A DNA stretch of 64,000 nucleotides from Sinotaia quadrata (taxonomy: Eukaryota > Mollusca > Gastropoda > Architaenioglossa > Viviparidae), in assembly GCA_028829895.1 (NCBI GenBank), contig CM054183.1, positions 15,037,975 to 15,101,974 on the forward strand, written 5' to 3'. Positions 60,027-64,000 of this stretch are shown here, piece by piece (the stretch's first letter is position 1; each line of letters starts with the position of its first letter). Position numbers and translations under genes: made by a program. The notes beneath the pieces are model-generated. The model searched no databases. It saw nothing but the letters and a program-made list of their open reading frames with translations, and was not told where the DNA came from.

Positions 60027-61091
60027 AACTGCTTCTCGAACGCCTTTGAATTCAAAATAACAGTTATGCATTTAGTACTCAGTCGATCAGTTGAGAAAAT
60101 ATATTTTCTCCATTCAAAAATTATTTACATTTAGTCTTGCTGTCATCTTATCGACTCATTTTATACCTGGCTTGATGGACGAATACATTTAAAGAATTAT
60201 TTTTTTTAATTTGACGACAATATTTATTTCAGTCTCTAGAAATGGCTGTTTGATAATATGCGTGAACTATTACACCATCGTTAACTTTAAAGTCACGACT
60301 CGTTTGATAGTGAAGGGATCCTTCGTCAGGTGACAGACAAAATCAAATCAGAGCTCTCAGGTCACAGATGGCGACAAATCTGGTGAGCAGAATCTCGCGT
60401 GAAATTCTTTTAGTGCGAAGTGATTTTACATATTTAACTTTCAAATTAAACAAACTTGACGTAAGTAGAGAAAAGGTGAGTGGACGCAAGCATTTGTGTT
60501 TGAGGAGGTGTGGAGTGAGACTGATTAAATGAGCAGTCATCTCCCCTTAGCTAAAACGTCATCCCATTGATCTCCCTTGACTGACAGCAAATAGTTCATG
60601 GAGTACTAAATTGCCAAAACATTTGACTTGCATCGCAACTTTCAAATCAGGAAACATACAGAATAAATGTTCTTTTGCTATAGATTTTTTTCTCCACGAT
60701 CTCTAACGGTAAATCTGATTTTCTTCTGCTGTCATCGTCCATAAAACGACAGATTAAAGTGTGTCCATACATTAATACTGTATTTGTGGTGAAAATAATG
60801 TGGTATAAAATACGGTTGGCGCTGAAATCAACAATATGAAATATTTTCATGACTTTGGAAGATGATTTGTTTTATAAATTATATTAGGATATTTTAAAAA
60901 TAAAAACAACGTGCAATTAAAACAATTTTCTTAAAGAAATTCTCATAATGAATGAGTGGTACAAAACCGTAAAAGTGGCTTCGTGTCCGTGCGTGCTTAA
61001 AAGGCACAGTAGTTTGATCTCATATGAACACTGCCATTCATGTTCAGTGAACATTCAAACTGGTCTAGAAAAAATCTAGCAGGAGTCCATG

Positions 61092-62275
61092 TATTATTAT
61101 TATAATTATTATCATTATCATTATTATTATCCAGTATCTTTCCACGACTTCTGTTTGACTGTCGGCTATGATCCAAGGTCTCGGAATCTTACCAAGATTC
61201 TGGGAGATCCAAGGTTTTACGGAGGATGTGGGCACTTCCGAGGAGCGCTGCTTTGAGTAGTGGAGCGATTCTGTGGTTTCCAGGGAGTTTATTCAGGTAG
61301 CCTTCCAATTCTGATGTTATGTTCCCCAAGGCTCCTATTTCATTATTGGTATCACTTCTGCTTTTACATTCCACAGTTTCTGAATTTCTAGTCTGAGGTC
61401 CTGGTATTTTTCATTTTTTTTCTTTTTCTTTTGTTTTTATGTTTCTTTCACTTGGAACAGCGACATCAATAATTGTTACTGTTCTGTTGGTCTTATTGAG
61501 AACTACAATGTCTGGTCGTCTTGCAGGAATCACCCGGTCTCTTCTTATCTTGAAGTCCCACAGTATTTTGACTTCTTCTGTTTCGGTGACTGCTTCTGGT
61601 TGGTGCATCCATGCTTTTTCTGGGGTTTTTATGCCATAGTTCTCACACAGATTTCTATGTATGTGTTTTGCCACTTCATTGTGTCGCTTGGTGTATTCTG
61701 TTCCAGCCAGAACCTGACATCCAAATAGTATGTGTTCTGTTGTCTCATCCATGGATTCGCAGAGTCTACATTTGGAATCATTTGAGATTTTCATGATTTT
61801 CGTTTTGTGTGATTTGGTGTTGAGTGCTTGATCTTGTGCAGCTGTTATGAGTGCTTCTGTTTCTGCTTTCAATCCTGCCTCTTTCAACCATTTGTACGTT
61901 TATTGCTTTGTTGATATTTCGTCGGCTTGTCGTACATACTGGCCATGCAGAGATTTCTGGCTCCAGGTATGTGCTAGTTCTTGCTTCGTTGTTTTCTTCC
62001 ATGTTTCTTTGTCTGTTTCTGGGGTTGGAATAGTCCACTCATCTTTACTGCTTCTATCAGGGGATCATCTTTGTTGTTATTCCAGATGTAGTCCACAAGG
62101 CCAATGACTTCTCCTTCAATGATATGTTTGATTTTCTTGAGACCTCGGCCTCCCATTTTTCGAGATACATAGAGCCTGTCTACGTCTGCTTTGGGATGTA
62201 AGGCTTTATGTATTGTGAGTAGTTTTCTTGTTTTTCTGTCCAATTGATTCAGGCTATTACTCAATGACACATCGC
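61092..62275 (-). mobile_element. 5'-truncated non-LTR retrotransposon with R2/R4-type endonuclease
   Basis: Minus-strand frames, in order: 62270-61974 (LDRKTRKLLTIHKALHP, RLYVSRKMGGRG; region after the RT), a frameshifted stretch, 61887-61411 (zinc knuckle CRLC...H....C in CX2CX8HX4C spacing; then ILWDFKIRRD, RRPDIVV and IIDVAVP, fitting the R/K-PD-X12-14-D signature of restriction-like endonucleases), and 61374-61189 after another break. The 3' end is an ATA/ATG-rich tail at 61092-61131. The RT domain is missing, consistent with 5' truncation during target-primed reverse transcription. Frameshifts and stops make it dead. Confidence 0.85.
61411..61887 (-). pseudogene. Restriction-like endonuclease domain of R2/R4-type retrotransposon
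   Basis: The longest open piece of the element, 158 codons. Zinc knuckle cysteines and histidine lie near residues 36, 39, 48 and 53, followed by YTKRHNEVAKHIH, then WDFKIRRD and RRPD...IIDVAVP, the catalytic PD and D being 14 residues apart. All key residues are retained, so decay is mostly by frameshift at the ends and the insertion may be fairly young. Its role in a live element is to nick the target DNA. Confidence 0.85.
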
Positions 62276-62289
62276 TAGTTAAATCAGTT

Positions 62290-63180
62290 TACTTGCCCAA
62301 ACAAGCAACGTTATCTTCCCCTTTTATTTATAAATTAAGAATTATGATTCTTTCCTTCGGTTCGCCCCCCGCTAGCTTCAGTCGTGCTACAAACAATTAT
62401 GTAACAATGGGTAAGATAACAAAAATTTTAATAACAATTCATAATAATAAAAATAAAGAACATTAATGTTACATGGATGATTAGAGTTAATCTATCCCGC
62501 TTAGCCCGAATTCCGAATGGTTATATATACGTTAGTATAGTCCATTCTGTTTATAATTGGGACTTATCCCACTTAACTGATTGTTTATAAAGTTGTTGAA
62601 ATGTTGCTGTCGTCTATTCGACCTGCGTAGTTCTGACGTCACGCGGCAATTATCTTCTGTCTGGTCACTCCAACGTTGGACACGACCCCTGGCGTAGTCC
62701 TCAAAACAGTTGGCATCAGGATCTGAAAATTCCAAGCTTAAGACTCCAAGATCCAAGTGTAAAACTCTAAGACCGGCTCTAAATTAATAACATCATTCTA
62801 CAGTATCATGTTACAATAGGCAATCATATGGGCTTTGTGGCGACAGAGACAGATTACTCTTTACAATCTCTACTAATTAGCTACAAGCTAATTCACAATT
62901 CCAAATCAATAAAACATACTCAAATGAACAAATGATTTCGCTTTACAAATGTAAAGCTTCTCAATACAATATATTTTAGCCTGTGGTCCACAACGATGCT
63001 TATTAATGATCATCTATTCACTGTTAGCGCTTTCCCGTTATAACGATTTTAACAGCAGAAATATAGCAATACACACGTGGTTATCTATCTTGATCATTTC
63101 TATAAAATGTATCAATCGCTAACGCCACTTAGCTTCTGTGAGAAAAATACATCAATCATTTAATAATAATCATTTAACAA
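62290..63180 (+). repeat. Diverged interspersed repeat, copy 2
   Basis: Second copy of the 8880-10185 repeat, lacking the 76-bp minisatellite. Contains a tgacgtcacg word near 62635, as copy 1 does. Confidence 0.6.
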
Positions 63181-63187
63181 TCACATA

Positions 63188-63700
63188 CATGTTAGGCAAA
63201 TTGCGGGTAGGATAAGACATCAACAAAGTCGTTTGGGAAATGTTGCCTATCCCTATTTTAAATTTAATTGTTATATAAATTGCTAAATTGTCATAGTAAC
63301 CCATCCTTGGGCACTTCTTATGACGGTATTTTGAAAGTGTCTGAGTTTTAAGTAAACGCTCGAGGCGAGAATAGACTACTAGAAAATGCTGATGTAATGC
63401 AAACCAGTGACTATTTTTTATTATCCAATGGTTATGATTTATGAGAACGAGACCAGCCAATGGTTGAGATCAAAGGTTTACTTGCTGTAGATAGGGACTC
63501 GCTAAATATAGATTAGAGTCAGGTTTGTCTTCTCCTTTAGTAACAAGTTTTCCACCTATGAAACAATGAGTGACATTAAATATGTATCTTAAATTTTGAA
63601 GAGAGAAATCATTTACAGAGCTTGTATATCCAACAAGTGAGAGAGGTGTCTGCTGGAGGATCATTAATAAAATAAATTAAGATTCCCATCACTTGAAATT
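63188..63700. repeat. Segment duplicated from or with 52735-53275
   Basis: Near-identical copy; see that entry. It ends in the gatcattaataaaat...catcacttgaaatta segment that also occurs near the GA tract in units 2-5. Confidence 0.85.
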
Positions 63701-64000
63701 AGTTTTGGATAATTAATTAATTAATTATAATCATATCTATTAACTAAGTGGCGTTGGTGTTTTGGGTAGTGTGGACAGCATGAGTTAAATGCAAGTTGAT
63801 GCCACAGATCAGTGAGACATTTTCTTCAGGATCATCAAGATCAAAGATGAAAAATAATAATAATAACACAAGGTAAATGTATAACAACCCCCGCAGTTCA
63901 CAACACATGGCTGACATTTACCAATCACTATGTAACAAATTTTCACTTTTGTTCTGTTCCTGGGTTGAAAGTGTGTTTTCTTAATCCGTTAGGTCTAGAA
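63701..64000. other. Unassigned right edge
   Basis: AT-rich with no recognisable gene or repeat family apart from short TAA repeats near 63855. Confidence 0.4.

Larger units (their letters stand above)
55776..64000 (-). repeat. Receptor array unit 5 (cut by window end)
   Basis: Contains receptor 5 and its upstream DNA, the 1,287-bp TG...CA element, an R2/R4-type retrotransposon 3' half and another copy of the 8.9-10.2 kb interspersed repeat. Whether a sixth unit follows cannot be seen. Confidence 0.8.

Overview
The window looks like nuclear DNA of a heterobranch gastropod mollusc (sea slug or sea hare type). The basis is five intronless, same-strand rhodopsin-like receptor genes of the kind known as lineage-specific chemosensory receptors in gastropods such as Aplysia and Elysia. 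The DNA is also AT-rich, gene-poor and crowded with microsatellites, minisatellites and decayed retrotransposons. No bacterial or organellar signature, CRISPR array, tRNA or rRNA was seen.

Layout. (1) 1-11.4 kb: three exons (1.0, 2.3 and 3.4 kb, plus strand) of a secreted LamG-like extracellular protein, possibly related to shell or extracellular matrix proteins, followed by about 8 kb without recognisable genes but with several minisatellites and a diverged interspersed repeat. (2) 11.42-64.0 kb: a segmental tandem array. Four complete units of 10.2, 10.9, 11.1 and 12.2 kb and one truncated unit each carry one intact minus-strand GPCR near their left end (CDS at 11893-13110, 22068-23261, 32907-34124, 44037-45254, 57505-58722).

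Each unit has the same order along the plus strand: a 21-bp minisatellite and short spacer, the gene's polyA signal, the receptor CDS, a 65-bp tandem array just upstream of the start codon that often contains the CRE-like word TGACGTAA, a GA tract, and a conserved block about 0.9-1.3 kb upstream with a 29-bp core identical in all five copies. Beyond this lie AC-rich and GATA tracts, GTA tracts and longer minisatellites. The units differ by repeat copy number and by insertions: a Ty3/gypsy pol remnant in units 2 and 3, a TG...CA element of 1,287 bp with 5-bp target duplication in unit 5, independent copies of the 3' end of an R2/R4-type endonuclease-bearing retrotransposon in units 1 and 5, and a long AGT array in unit 4.

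The five receptors are co-linear with no internal indels and probably share regulation through the duplicated upstream DNA. Their mosaic similarities suggest gene conversion. The receptor ligand, the identity of the LamG-like gene and all promoter assignments are inference; no expression data are visible here.
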